Below, one piece after another: positions 13,801 to 21,851 of a DNA stretch of 64,000 nt. How positions within the stretch are numbered: position 1 is the first letter of the stretch; each line of letters opens with the position of its first letter. The stretch is from positions 11,191,782-11,255,781 of the forward strand of contig CM055108.1 in NCBI GenBank assembly GCA_029204225.1, read 5' to 3'. Below the pieces are notes generated by a model. It saw only the letters and a program-made list of their open reading frames with translations, was not told where the DNA came from and did no database searches. Made by a program: the position numbers and the translations under genes. This DNA comes from Diphasiastrum complanatum. Its lineage: Eukaryota > Streptophyta > Lycopodiopsida > Lycopodiales > Lycopodiaceae.

Positions 13801-15294
13801 CTAGGTCCTGCAATCGAATGCATAGTGTAGCGCACTTTCGCCAAGAATAGGTGCACCCTTGCAGAAGACAATAGGTTTTTAGACACCATTAAGTCCCAAA
13901 AATTAATTTTTTTAACGATCAAAGATTGAAAACTTAAATGTAATTAGAGATTTTAAAATTTGGACAAATGGGCAATCTCAACCATCAATAATAAGGAGTT
14001 GAGCAATGATTACACCTCTTTAATCATACCCTTAGTAAGTACTTACAAGACCAATGAGAATAAAAAATATGATTTAAAAAAAAACTCATCAGAACTAGAA
14101 AGAATAATGAGAGCAGTTGCGACAATTTGGCCGCATACCCTTCTGGCCGACTCACTCAATGATATGGTTGCATATGGCTTGCATAGCACTGATTTTGAGC
14201 ACCATGACACTCTAACAACGAGCATGGATGAGAGCAAGATTTGTATGTGACACTACTACTATGCATAAACTTTTGTGTTAAAAAAAGTATCCAGAAAATT
14301 ATTCTCCTAACAATTTGTTCTATAATTGTCCTCTTAGCATGAGGTTTTCTTTGGATCTTGTAGATGATGCATATATGGCCAAATATTGATTACTTAGGCA
14401 TATATATCTGAAATATTTATTGCATTGGGCAAATATACCTTAGAATCACCAAAAAAATGAAAGTATCCTAAAATAAATGACTTAATGTCCATCGGCCCCT
14501 CTAGGTAGCAGTAGAACTCTTGTCACCAAAGTCTCAAATAACCTCTTTTTTACCCATCTCCAAAGATCAACCGATTTACACGAGGTATCCATACCATAGA
14601 ATAATCTCCAACTACCATTGAATCGCTTATCCACCGAGGAGTCCTAGCAAAAGTTATGAGAAACCTCCACACACAAGTATTTGGACTATAATTTTTGCTA
14701 TGGATCAGATTAATGACTCAAGCATTCTCGAAATGTTTTAGAGTATGCTTAACTTGATAGGCAATGCTATGTTTCAAGAATTATATCGATGATACAAATA
14801 CAAGGAATATCACAAAAAACAACCAGGTCAGTTTACCTTGCAGCACGCAGGCTTCGCTTTTCCTCTTCCGAAGTATGTAACCCCACTTTGAATCTTTCAG
14901 CACGAAGCCGCTTTTTCTCCAAAAATGATAAGGAAGCTGAAAAATTAGATTTATCAACTGTCTCAGATGAAGTGAGGCCTTTGGGCCCTGTTGCAATTAA
15001 CCTTGTTGTTTCTGGAACAGGTATGGCTGGCAAACTATTTTCACTGTCAACATTATCCTTTATAGACAAGATAATATTCTCTTTGCTAACAGATTTTAGT
15101 GAGGGTTCTTGCTTCTGCTCTTCAGGTTCCTTCGAGAAGCTTCCACTTTCTGCATTGTTCGCTTTACTTGAAGTCTCCAGACGTTGGATCAACGAGGCTT
15201 TCACGCCGGAGGTGTCGAGTCCTCTGCTCGCCAGAACATCGCGCAGCTCTTGAACTTTCAGCCTTTTCCAATCTGAGGAGGTGACGGAATCCAT
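257..15294 (-). CDS. MOS11: SAP-domain mRNA-export factor, CIP29/Tho1/MOS11-like, three exons
   Basis: Exons read 15294-14837, 793-653 and 299-257 (stop TAG at 259-257). All junctions are GT..AG and all are in phase 2, giving 213 aa, close to the length of animal CIP29/SARNP. Residues about 9-43 form a SAP domain (WKRLKVQELRDVLASRGLD), a helix-extension-helix fold that binds DNA or RNA. The C-terminal half carries the repeated Tho1/MOS11 motif RxxRFG: RAERF at 131-135, RAARFG at 150-155 (rebuilt exactly across the 14-kb intron), RLARFG at 173-178 and RAIRFG at 197-202 (rebuilt across intron 2). Known family role: nuclear RNA-binding partner of the UAP56/THO-TREX mRNA-export machinery. The ATG at 15294 was chosen because the SAP domain starts a few residues later. 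Exon 1 taken alone reads into a stop formed by the splice donor, as expected. Exon 3 is short, so its acceptor is the least certain part. Confidence 0.82.
300..652 (-). other. Second intron of the MOS11-like gene
   Basis: The donor is AATAAG/GTAGTA at 652 and the acceptor CTACAG/GTTTGG at 300, giving 353 bp. The splice joins AG to G and restores Arg followed by Phe-Gly, matching the motif of the other exons. An alternative acceptor at 556 would end the protein at Arg-Phe-stop and is less attractive because it loses the glycine. Confidence 0.6.
1930..2110. repeat. Dispersed repeat copy 1 with coding-like segment
   Basis: About 180 bp here match 6100-6290 in the same orientation, with numerous substitutions. 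Shared text includes ATCACCAAATACAACTCGATACAAAGCCC-type sequence. On the minus strand both copies keep an open segment: LNYIACRALYRVVFGD here and LNYIACGALYKIVFGD in the other copy. I do not recognise the protein. Confidence 0.5.
3040..3205. repeat. Direct repeat, left copy, flanking the GGTTCGAACC cluster
   Basis: About 160 bp, including CCAACCATAGCTGCATAGG and AAGCACCCCTTAACCC, recur at 4290-4445 in the same orientation. The pair flanks about 1.1 kb like short LTRs, but no primer site or coding domain is visible. Confidence 0.6.
3408..3632. repeat. Palindromic-word cluster, word GGTTCGAACC
   Basis: Exact GGTTCGAACC occurs at 3435-3444 and 3571-3580, and an overlapping pair fills 3608-3626. 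Near-matches (GATTCGAACCGG, GGTTCAAACCGG, GGTTTGAACCG) fill the space between. A poly-A run at about 3511-3531 and a T-rich run split the cluster in two. The word equals the tRNA T-arm/B-box consensus GGTTCGANNCC, but no A box or tRNA fold accompanies it. Confidence 0.75.
4290..4445. repeat. Direct repeat, right copy
   Basis: Partner of 3040-3205, with small indels such as an extra CTC in the run CCCCTCCTCAAGC. The pair could be the ends of a small non-autonomous LTR-type element or the relic of a segmental duplication. Confidence 0.6.
4780..4838 (+). repeat. (CT)n microsatellite
   Basis: Nearly uninterrupted CT dinucleotides with one TCTTCT interruption at about 4803-4807. Confidence 0.95.
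4896..5103 (+). repeat. Palindromic-word repeat: conserved flank plus AAACGC/TTTCT words
   Basis: The flank (4896-5030) starts GAATTTTTATCC, includes TGTACCCGAAACATT and ends CATATTGCCCACAAAAATC. After a poly-A run the words GAGAAACG, AAAACGCATTTCTAGAAAC follow at 5041-5103. The same flank recurs inverted at 5671-5807 and direct at 44823-44945. Confidence 0.7.
5598..5900 (-). repeat. Inverted copy of the palindromic-word repeat, word GAAACGCGTTTC
   Basis: The flank at 5671-5807 is the reverse complement of 4896-5030 with modest divergence, so the two form long inverted arms around 5031-5670. Words AGAAACGCGTT and GAATGCGTTT lie at 5606-5662. A second array with AGAAACGCGTTTCT (twice) lies outside the arm at 5849-5893. 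Confidence 0.7.
6100..6290. repeat. Dispersed repeat copy 2 with coding-like segment
   Basis: Second copy of the 1930-2110 repeat. The peptide similarity between the copies on the minus strand (LNYIACxALYxxVFGD) suggests descent from a protein-coding source, either an old transposon or a captured gene fragment. Confidence 0.5.
7090..7470 (-). other. Unidentified open reading segment
   Basis: A minus-strand frame open for more than 120 codons, with peptide KWYLWVKTMAVKFGV near its upstream end. It enters the CGAAGT array at its start, so that part is compositional. No domain is recognised and it may be chance. Confidence 0.15.
7479..7640. repeat. CGAAGT-rich array, 5' copy
   Basis: About a dozen CGAAGT or one-mismatch units in 160 bp, often as CCGAAGTCGAAGTA. 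Spacing is irregular, mostly multiples of three, so the frame stays open and codes for PEVTEV/EVEVTEV-like repeats. Confidence 0.75.
7850..8905 (+). pseudogene. Copia A pre-integrase and integrase region (broken)
   Basis: Codes in shifting frames for the copia GAG-pre-integrase segment (GYLYQ-like NLYQAKIINS around 8080), the zinc-binding C..C of integrase (FCKACQKGKQHRSP at about 8242) and the catalytic core. In the core, HSDVCGP (8331) carries the first Asp and RSDNGGEYTS (8519) the second Asp. The downstream Glu falls in the QYNGVAERRN segment. These are the D,D,E residues that insert retroelement DNA. The frame breaks after about 8735 at VVHLQ and continues in other frames to about 9300. 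No D-S-G protease motif is seen upstream. Confidence 0.85.
9333..10160 (+). pseudogene. Copia A reverse transcriptase region
   Basis: A 275-codon open frame covers nearly the whole copia RT: AWTLEPLPEGKKKVDCKWVY at the start, then YKARPVAKGY, FDTYSPIVKMASIR, QIDVKTAFLHGDLEEEVFM, YGLKQASRAWY and the catalytic block TIFVDDSLM with Asp-Asp. RT copies element RNA into DNA in cytoplasmic particles. The frame stops at 10158 just before PYHNLIGSLMYL, so the RNase H link is lost. Copia A had the best-preserved RT of the window before the Ty3 insertion. Confidence 0.88.
10161..10448 (+). pseudogene. Copia A RNase H remnant
   Basis: After the stop, NLIGSLMYL and MAKRILQYLKGT mark the RT/RNase H linker. 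The frame then jumps to DSQSAIYLAQDPVF and SKTKHI, the end of a copia RNase H, with the middle of the domain deleted. The segment ends exactly where the LTR of element E begins. Confidence 0.75.
10449..10894 (+). repeat. 5' LTR of Ty3 element E
   Basis: Starts TGTTAGGG, ends TTGTAACA (5-bp inverted ends) and is 446 bp long. It is followed after two bases by a primer-binding site. It lies inside copia A RNase H; the last target bases are CACAT. No 3' LTR remains because the right end was lost at about 13,140. Confidence 0.75.
10897..10908 (+). other. Primer-binding site of element E
   Basis: TGGTATCAGAGC, the classic complement of the 3' end of plant initiator tRNA-Met, two bases after the LTR end. 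Confidence 0.9.
10909..11779 (+). other. Leader of element E
   Basis: Non-coding leader between primer site and gag. CCACATGGCACTGTCC occurs at about 11103 and 11290, with a shorter relative (CCACATGGCAGT) at about 11530, hinting at internal duplication. Longer open frames on either strand here show no domain. Confidence 0.5.
11780..12460 (+). pseudogene. Element E Ty3-type gag (frameshifted)
   Basis: Begins MDPNPTTQPMSPAKE, about 15 bp after a CTTCCTCTTGTAAG leader end. The retrotransposon gag core is spread over three frames: EAVLQWLDQWNSHF in the first, WEDFCKAFKAAFLP in the second and LHFILGLPRDYQLEV in the third. Frame changes fall near 12,130 and 12,290. Gag forms the particle that packages element RNA. 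No zinc knuckle follows; instead gag joins directly to RNase H residues. Confidence 0.8.
12461..12700 (+). pseudogene. Element E RNase H tail fused to gag
   Basis: IEYRKGTSNSVVDALSR is the invariant C-terminal end of Ty3 RNase H and sits in the same frame as the end of gag. Protease, RT and most of RNase H are therefore deleted between them. The frame closes at 12698. Confidence 0.75.
12763..13140 (+). pseudogene. Element E integrase, truncated
   Basis: HECHDNPCAGHPGSQRTL followed by CGQCQVNK forms the H2C2 zinc finger of Ty3 integrase. The core starts SISMDFVVGLPRTGKQNDA with the first catalytic Asp, then VDRLTKMAQLIPTK. The second Asp and the Glu are missing because the frame runs into the CGAAGT array. 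The integrase cannot be active. Confidence 0.85.
13145..13362. repeat. CGAAGT-rich array, 3' copy
   Basis: Second array matching 7488-7640, with extra units at its left end. Its left edge joins the Ty3 integrase of element E in frame (peptide ELAQVIDIEVNDEV), so a deletion fused the two elements at about 13,140. Confidence 0.75.
13363..13865 (+). repeat. Copia A 3' terminal region (probable LTR)
   Basis: AT-rich non-coding DNA following the 3' CGAAGT block, with CTCTTGTAATAATC-like and repeated GTAAG/AGAG text typical of a plant LTR. The termini could not be set. Confidence 0.4.
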
Positions 15295-15299
15295 CAGTC

Positions 15300-15362
15300 T
15301 TCTATAAGATAGCTATGAAATTTGGTTAAGCGGCAGCATGCCTCGTTGCTTCTGCTAACCTG
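15300..15362 (-). other. Probable 5' UTR segment of the MOS11-like gene
   Basis: Directly upstream of the ATG lies a non-coding stretch. On the minus strand it is preceded by a pyrimidine-containing CGATTTCAG/GTTAGC acceptor near 15360, so a 5' UTR intron is possible. This rests only on the splice-like motif. Confidence 0.3.
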
Positions 15363-15692
15363 AAATCGAGCGAACGTAAGATAGACGATATGTCGAAGGA
15401 TAAGATAGAACGAGCTTTACATAATTCATAAAATTCTTATCTCACATGCAAATAATGTTGAAAATATGTCCGTATTATTGTGGCTAAGAAGCGAAGAATA
15501 GACACGATGAAATCAAAGAGTGAGAAACGATCGGAAAAAAAAACAACAAAAGATGCGTCTCACGTCAAATATTTCAACCGTGCATAATTCTAGGAGGACC
15601 GTGGTAAAGCTACGTTCGTCCTGCAAGAGCTGTAGAACTTTAAGTTCCAAGAAAAAGAAAAACGATAAATAGACGAAGAAAGATACGTCCAA

Positions 15693-15955
15693 ATGCAGCC
15701 AAGTATATTTGGTTTAGGAGGATAATTTGAAGCACTTAACACGCATTGATACACCTATATGCAGCGAGTGATATAAGGTTTAGGAAGGCTATTTGAAGCA
15801 TTTACACACCTTGATGCATCTAAATGCAGCCAAATATATGCATCTTAGAAAGATTATTTTACGCGTCGAAAACATCTTGATAAATCAAAATGCTGCCAAG
15901 TATATGCAGTATAGAGGACTACTTCAAGCATAAACAAACCTTACAGGGGTAGTAG
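15693..15955. repeat. Tandem minisatellite, ~66-bp unit, four copies
   Basis: Units start ATGCAGCC or a close variant at 15693, 15759, 15824 and 15890 (spacing 66, 65, 66). Each carries a GGTTTAGGAGGATAATTTGAAGCA-like body. The array lies 0.4-0.7 kb upstream of the MOS11-like start codon. Confidence 0.7.
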
Positions 15956-15957
15956 CA

Positions 15958-16345
15958 GCCCGCTTTTTCCAAGAAATGAAAGCTCACGTGCTGCAATCAA
16001 GATACTTTTGAAGAGCCTCCAAACCCTCATCTCTAGTGCAACTCCAAACAACAAGGCAACAACGTAAAAATGTTTCGCAAACAAGAAAATGCAGCAGCAG
16101 AATCTGAAGAAAAATAAAATGCAGCCATACGCAGTTTAGGAGGATTATGTGAAGCATTTCAATAATTTTACCGCGAAAGCAGCGGCCAGCTTCTTCCAAG
16201 AAATTACAACTCGCACACAGTAATCAAGATAGCTTTAAAGAGCATCAAACCCCCCGAAATCTGAAAAGCATATCCAAAGAATAAGGAAAAACAGCGTAAA
16301 AATGTTACGACAACTAGAAAATGCAGCAGCAGAATCTGTACAGAG
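15958..16345. repeat. ~228-bp tandem duplication upstream of the MOS11-like gene
   Basis: Shared blocks are TTCCAAGAAAT (15969 and 16194) and GAAAATGCAGCAGCAGAATCTG (about 16086 and 16317). ATGCAGCCATACGCAGTTTAGGAGG between them is another member of the 66-bp family. Confidence 0.6.
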
Positions 16346-16546
16346 CAAGCTGCAGACGCCGATTCCTCCTGTGGTTACCAGATTCCAACGTAAAATAATA
16401 AAAATAATGAAGATGCCAAACGTTACGATCCCGGCTTCATGGATTCACACGAAAAAGCGAGGGAAACGCCGAGAAGCAACCAAGTCCCCTCGCTGCCAAC
16501 TGGATTTAGGGTATTTTTTTAAGAGCATGGCTTTAAAATCAAGGGC

Positions 16547-17080
16547 AGCTCTTACCCATCACATCAACATACTCCACACCACCGTTCCAATGATAGTCAC
16601 CCTGTCGGAGTGACACTACTGGCTCTCATTGTCACTGCAGTGATAGTGACATTGGGAACCAGTGGTGGTCTCCCAATTATCTAGCGGTGAATAATCAATC
16701 ATAGCATCGAAGGAGATGGTGTTATCATTCATCTTTACCCTTAGATCGCCCTTCACTAGAATATGTGCACGCAGTACATGCCAGGTGCGCATCCAACAAT
16801 GCACCTTAAGTGAGAGATTGTCCGTGAGCTCTTACCCATCAGATCAACGTATTCCGCCCCGCCATTGCAGTGACATTATTAGCACTCACTATCACTGCAG
16901 TGACAGTGGGAGCCATTGGTGGTCTCCTATGGATCTCAACGTGAATTATAAATCATAGCATCTAAGACGATGGTGGTATCATTCATCTTCACCCTTAGAT
17001 CCCCTTTCACTAGAAGATGCACAAGCAGTACATGCCAGGTGCACATCCAACGATGCACCTTTAGTGAGAGAGTGTCACGA
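16547..17080. repeat. 280-bp tandem direct repeat, two copies
   Basis: AGCTCTTACCCATC opens copies at 16547 and 16827. Both copies carry CACTGCAGTGA motifs, CATTCATCTTTACCCTTAGAT-type text and end with GCACCTTTAGTGAGAGA-like sequence. The second copy is slightly shorter and runs into a hairpin. Confidence 0.75.
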
Positions 17081-17143
17081 ACACTCTCTCACTAAAGGTT
17101 CATCGTTGGATGTGCATCTGACATTTATTGCCTGTGCATTTTT
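17013..17143. repeat. Long hairpin-forming inverted repeat
   Basis: Arms 17041-17075 and 17081-17115 are 35 bp with one mismatch around a 5-base loop CACGA. Beyond them the pairing continues about 28 bp further (17013-17040 with 17116-17143), mostly with transition mismatches. Confidence 0.85.
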
Positions 17144-17639
17144 CATCCTCGGGCACTTAGATCACTGCACTGGTGGTGTATAATACATTGTTCCAGTGCT
17201 CGTAAAAAAACTTTCAAATGAATCTCACATAAAACCCACAAAACTATTATGGAATCGATCAAAGGTTAAACTTTAAAACCTGAAAATTATATCTAAAACC
17301 AACTAAGTTTGAACCATTAAAAACGTATTAACCTAAAATGAAGCGATAAAAAGTGAATAATTGGGCTTTTACAAGCTTTACTTCCGGCGCCAGCATTGTC
17401 CTCGACGCTAGCAGCACCCTTGCTACTCTTGGCGCCACTGTGACCAGAATCCAGCCAGCGCCAAGTTCCTATGGCTAAAAATCTTTGATCGGTTCTAGCG
17501 AAGTCCAGAGAGCTCAAATCGATGTGCAATCACCTCACACGATCTAGGCATGATTAAAGGAAGCCTGGGGATCAATAATTCTAGAGAGAGAAAATGTGCT
17601 TTACCAGCCTGGGTAGAGTACTTGGTATGAGGGGAGGTG

Positions 17640-18650
17640 GCGAATCCCACCAATACTATAGGGGAGTGCGGGTTGCGACTCAGGGCGAGCTCCAACCAAG
17701 TCTCAGCCTCCCTTGTTGGAATGTTATCCTGGCACTCGCCTTGGCATGCCAGCGCCCTGGAGACTAGGGTCGGTCACACACTTGAAATGTAACCTTCTCA
17801 GATTTATCAATAAAGTGGGATTGTCCTCAAACTGACTCTGATTACCTTCTGGGTTTCAGTGTTCGGTAAAGCGCCAGTTGTAAGGCCGCTTCAAACTTTT
17901 TAATTTGGCACATAGCTAAGGGTCGTATCCTGGGACGCCAACGGTATGCCGTCGGGACCATTCGGTCCGTGGCGCCAGCGGTATGCTGTCAGGACCATTT
18001 GGTCCAGAAACTGGTTGTTTTCATATCTGTCGCGGCTTGTGGTTCTGAGTGTTCCTTGCATGAACGTGAATGGGTTAAGCTCTTGGGGAACGGGCTCTAA
18101 CCTGTCAGCTGAGTTGGATGGCTTGCTTGGGTAGAAGTTACCTATTTATGGTTGTCCAGTCTGGCGTGGCGCCAGGTTGGCTTCCAGCGCTCGTGACGAA
18201 GCTTCTAGTTGGTAAAGTCTGATGTAAGTCAGACCACTTGCTTGGAATGGATGTTACTCATTTTGTAACGAAGCTTCGAGTTGGTTAAGTTTGATGTATG
18301 TCGGGCGGCTTGCTTGGAGGGAAGTCACCCACATCGGGACCCTCGATCTGGCATGGCGCCAGGTTGGATCTCAATGTTGGTTTCTGAACTTCCAGTTGGT
18401 TAAGTCTGATCATTGTTGGCGAGTTGGCTGCTTGTATGTCAAGTGGGTTTCGATGGCAAGAGTTGAAGGTTGGGAAGCTAAGTCGTGGTTCCCGGCTCCA
18501 TTTGGGATGCATGCGCTACAGAGCTATAATGATATTCATGTGAGGCTCTTACAACATAGCCATGATATACAGGGAGCTCTATTTAAATGGGTGTCAAGGT
18601 TAATAAAAATTTGTTATAGGGAGCTATAGTGACATAGATAAGATCTAATG
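17640..18650 (+). repeat. Probable degenerate solo LTR with internal repeats
   Basis: AATGTAACCTTCTCAGATTT followed by AATAAAGT (about 17788-17817) parallels the polyadenylation part of the LTR at 30,420. Downstream, CGGTATGCCGTCGGGACCATTCGGTCC-like text appears twice (17940 and 17980) and an AGTTGGTTAAGTCTGAT-like segment three times (18208, 18281, 18392). No coding domains are attached and the ends are undefined. Confidence 0.4.
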
Positions 18651-19985
18651 GCTCGAGCTAAGATGTAAAGGTTATCATAAAGATCTTTGAAATTAATGAG
18701 TGGTAACGGATAACTTTTTTCACGGCCAGTTTTTTTGTTTTTAAATCAACCCCCAAGTGTAAAGGTTAGTTAAAAGATGTTGCGGGGAGCTATAATGAAA
18801 TTTATGTTAGATTAAATTCGAGGCCAGAGCTCAAGTGTATATATAGCTTATTAAAGATAGATTTCAGAACATAATGGTAAGGGATATTTTAACACCTTTA
18901 AATGAAAAGAACTATTTCGAAGTTGCCACACCAACCTTGATGGTCACTGTTATCAATATTAATCTCATTTATGCAACTATTCTATACATCGTCATAAGCT
19001 TGTTAACAAAAGTCCATAGTGTGATACCATGACAGTCTATATTTTGCATCACATTCCAACCATAAAAATCGATTGGTTTACATTGACTATATTGAGATTA
19101 AAAATATCTGCAACCGCACTTCTATCAACAAATAGTTATTTCCAATACCAACACTTTTTTGCTATCCTTCAAGCAACAACATGATAAAGTGTAATCATTA
19201 TGCCTTAAAAAAACAAAGGACAAAAGTTTTTCTGTCCTCAATTGTGTTGCATGTCGAGGGTAGTGGATCAAGCAAAGGGGAGATTGACAATTGGGTGCAT
19301 TGAGAAAAGCCAAGACAATTTCTTGATTGGTGAGAGCTCAAAGGAGAGGGAGGGGATGCATGTAAAGAAAGATCACTAGGCATAGAGAGTCTTAAGAATT
19401 GTTTTTGTGCTTTGAGAAGATTTGCAATGATAGTCAGATTGAATGATTTGAGAAGGGTCATCGGGAGAGGTCGCATTGGGTGCAATAAGAGCTTTTGAAG
19501 AGAAAAATATAAGCTAAAAATTTTGTTTTTTTGACAAGTGTCTACAAGGAGGCAACATTGGATACCCTTATGGAGTACAGATGCTTGAAACATTTCTTGG
19601 CCTGAGGAGGTAACAACTGTGAAGAATTTCATATCATTTAAGATCCAATTCCATAACCTAATCTTTGGTTATAAATAGATCAACTCTACCAATCCTGCCA
19701 ATGTAGAAAAATCAACATCTACTCAGTGAAAGAGATGCAAACCCAATAAGAACCTGATCAAACATCAAACATAAGATATTAAGAAGTTGTTCTCCGTACA
19801 AAAACATTAAGCTATTGTATTTCACACGTGTGGATTCGAAAATAGCATAAAATAAGCATTCTACACACAAGATTGCAAGATATCACAAATATACTGCACC
19901 AATGGATAGATGAACCCAAGAGAACTCATGTATAAGCATGAAGTGAGATAAGAGAGAGAGAATGTTTCTCTTCCCATGAGTTACA
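18651..19985. other. Gene-free AT-rich stretch
   Basis: No domain recognised. A minus-strand frame open at 19198-19632 is Leu/Ser-rich without a known motif and is most likely chance or an old transposon relic. Confidence 0.4.
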
Positions 19986-19991
19986 TCCTTT

Positions 19992-20054
19992 TATAACAGG
20001 TCCAAACCTAATTTGAAACTTGGTTTCCCTCCATAACGAAAAACCCTAATTGAC
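19992..20054 (+). repeat. 60-bp segment shared with 28841-28900
   Basis: AGGTCCAAACCTAATTTGAA and CCTCCATAACGAAAAACCC match the sequence immediately right of the copia D LTR with only a few C/T differences. Both copies have the same orientation. Confidence 0.7.
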
Positions 20055-20129
20055 TTTGCCTTTCCCTTGCTTGAGAAGTTGGCCTTCTCATCACCATCAT
20101 GCAACTTTAAGGATCCAATCCTTTGCTTG

Positions 20130-20967
20130 ACATGAAGGATCCTACACAAGGAGACCAAGAATGATGATCAACCATCAAGCTCCAAAGGTGGAAAGAAGAA
20201 CAAAGCCAAACTAAAGTGCTTCTTTTGTGGAAAAAAAAAGGCACTTTGCATCCGAGTGTTTCAAGAAGAAGAATGCACAAGGAAAGAGCAAACAAGGCAA
20301 CCTCACTCTTGAGGAAGATGAGGATGAAGTGGATTCATCCTTGATGGCTTCTACATCAACATCAAAGAGCTACTCCAATGACACATGGTGGATTGATAGT
20401 GGGGCTAGTTCCCACATGGCATTCCAAAAGGATTTTTTCTCAACTCTTGTACCTTTTGTAGGTTGTAAAAAGTCTATTCTAACAACAAGTGATCAAGAAT
20501 GTAGAATAGATGGAGTGGGAACTATTCCCTTAAGTCTTGGATCATCTAAAAGAGTAGATCTTGATAATGTACTTTATGTTCCTACACTCACTAAGAATTT
20601 ATTAGTTGTAAGACAATTGATGGATGATGGCTTAGATGTCCATTTTAAGCAAGGTGTTTGCTCCATGATGATGAATAATACTTGCATTGTAAAAGGATTC
20701 AAGCAAGGAAGGCTTTTTAAGCTTGATGCTAATTTTTTTCTTGGAAGTATGAACATGGTGAAGGAGGAGCTCAATCAAGTGGAGCTTTGGCATAAGAGGT
20801 TGCGCCACCCAACTTCAAATCTATGGAGATGCTATGCACCAAGGATCTTGCTCTCGGCCTTCCAAAGACACTCTCAAAGTGTGGAAAAAGTTGTGAAGTT
20901 TGTAGCCTCTCAAAGGCACACAAGCTACCTTTTGATATCTCTTCCACTAGATCTACAAAAGAATTAG
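20130..20967 (+). pseudogene. Copia B gag end, zinc knuckle, protease and pre-integrase
   Basis: A CCHC knuckle (CFFCGK followed by HFASEC) is split by an extra base in an A-run at about 20230. Next comes the protease active site WWIDSGASSHM (about 20390), then NVLYVPTLTKNLLVVRQL and the pre-integrase ELWHKRLRHP (about 20784). The frame shifts near 20820 into the integrase frame. Gag upstream is missing apart from its last residues. Confidence 0.85.
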
Positions 20968-21851
20968 ATCTTATTCACAGTGATGCGCACTCTTTTTCTC
21001 AAGAATCTAATGGAGGTGCATCTATGTATGTATCTTTTCTTGATAATAACTCTAGATACACTTGGATTGAACTTTTGGATTCCAAAAGTAAAGTGTTTGA
21101 AGCTTTTGTTAAGTTCAAAACTCTAGTTGAAAATCAACTTGATGCTAGAATTAAAGTATTGAGAAGTGATAATGGTGGAGAGTATATCTCCACCAAGATG
21201 ATAGAGTTTTGTAAATCCAATGGCATTAAGAGAGAGCTTACATGTACTTATAGTCCTCAACAAAATGGTATAGCCGAGAGGATGAATAGAACACTATGTG
21301 AGTGTGCTAAGGCTTTAAGGTTAGATGCATTTCTACCTAAGTCCTTTTGGGGAGAGGCTATTATTTGTGCAACTTATTTGTGTAATAGATTGCCATGTAA
21401 GCCCATTGGAGGCATAACATCTTATGAGGCTCTATTTTGTAAGAAGCCGAATCTTAAAGATCTAAGAATTTTCAGATCTACTTGCTATGTTTTTCAAGCA
21501 TTAGATACAAGAAAATATCCTACTTCTATTAAAGGGATCTTTGTTGGTTATGCTGAAAATAGCAAGGGATATAGAGTCTATAATCCAATCACTAAGAAGC
21601 TTTTAGTGAGTAGAGATGTTACTTTTGATGAAGGTAACTACTACAAGTTGAATGAGAAAGCTTCTAATCCATCTTATGTCAAGGATCTTGTAAGGTTTGA
21701 GGAAGAGCCTACATGTGATCAAGATCTTGAAGATCCATCTGAAGATCCGAGGACTTCAAGGAGATCTACAAGAAGGAAGGCCGAGCCCTCAAGGCTCACC
21801 TATGTTGACAAAGGTGAACAAAGGGAAGATCTACATTCACTTACCTCTTAA
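20823..21851 (+). pseudogene. Copia B integrase
   Basis: Nearly full-length copia integrase. CEVCSLSKAHKLPF completes the zinc finger and ELDLIHSDAHSF holds the first Asp. VLRSDNGGEYIS holds the second Asp, and YSPQQNGIAERMNRTL leads to the catalytic Glu. GIFVGYAENSKGYRVYNP and LVSRDVTFDEG mark the integrase C-terminal region. The frame ends at 21849 shortly before FDEPSCFEEES, where RT should begin. Confidence 0.9.

Larger units (their letters stand above)
7479..13865 (+). mobile_element. Copia A, split by nested Ty3 element E
   Basis: Copia pol runs from about 7850 to 10448, then is interrupted by the LTR of element E. A CGAAGT-rich block of about 200 bp occurs at both outer ends (7479-7682 and about 13205-13410) with shared sequence down to TCGGGCAAGTCGAGTTAGC, so it belongs to the terminal parts of copia A. 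True LTR termini could not be fixed. Protease and most of gag are not recognisable. Confidence 0.65.
794..14836 (-). other. Giant first intron (14,043 bp) of the MOS11-like gene
   Basis: The minus-strand donor is CAAG/GTAAAC at 14836 and the acceptor is TTACAAG/ATTTGG at 794. Joining the flanks restores an RxxRFG family motif, so the intron assignment is strong. It contains old dispersed repeats (0.8-7.4 kb), the palindromic-word clusters at 3.4 and 5-6 kb, copia A and the nested Ty3 element E. No cellular coding exon is recognised inside. Stretches 800-1900, 2120-2900, 6300-6900 and 13,870-14,830 show nothing I can name. Confidence 0.8.

Noticed and set aside
19198-19632. 144-codon minus-strand frame as a gene
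   Set aside because: No recognisable motif, no splice context, low-complexity Leu/Ser content.
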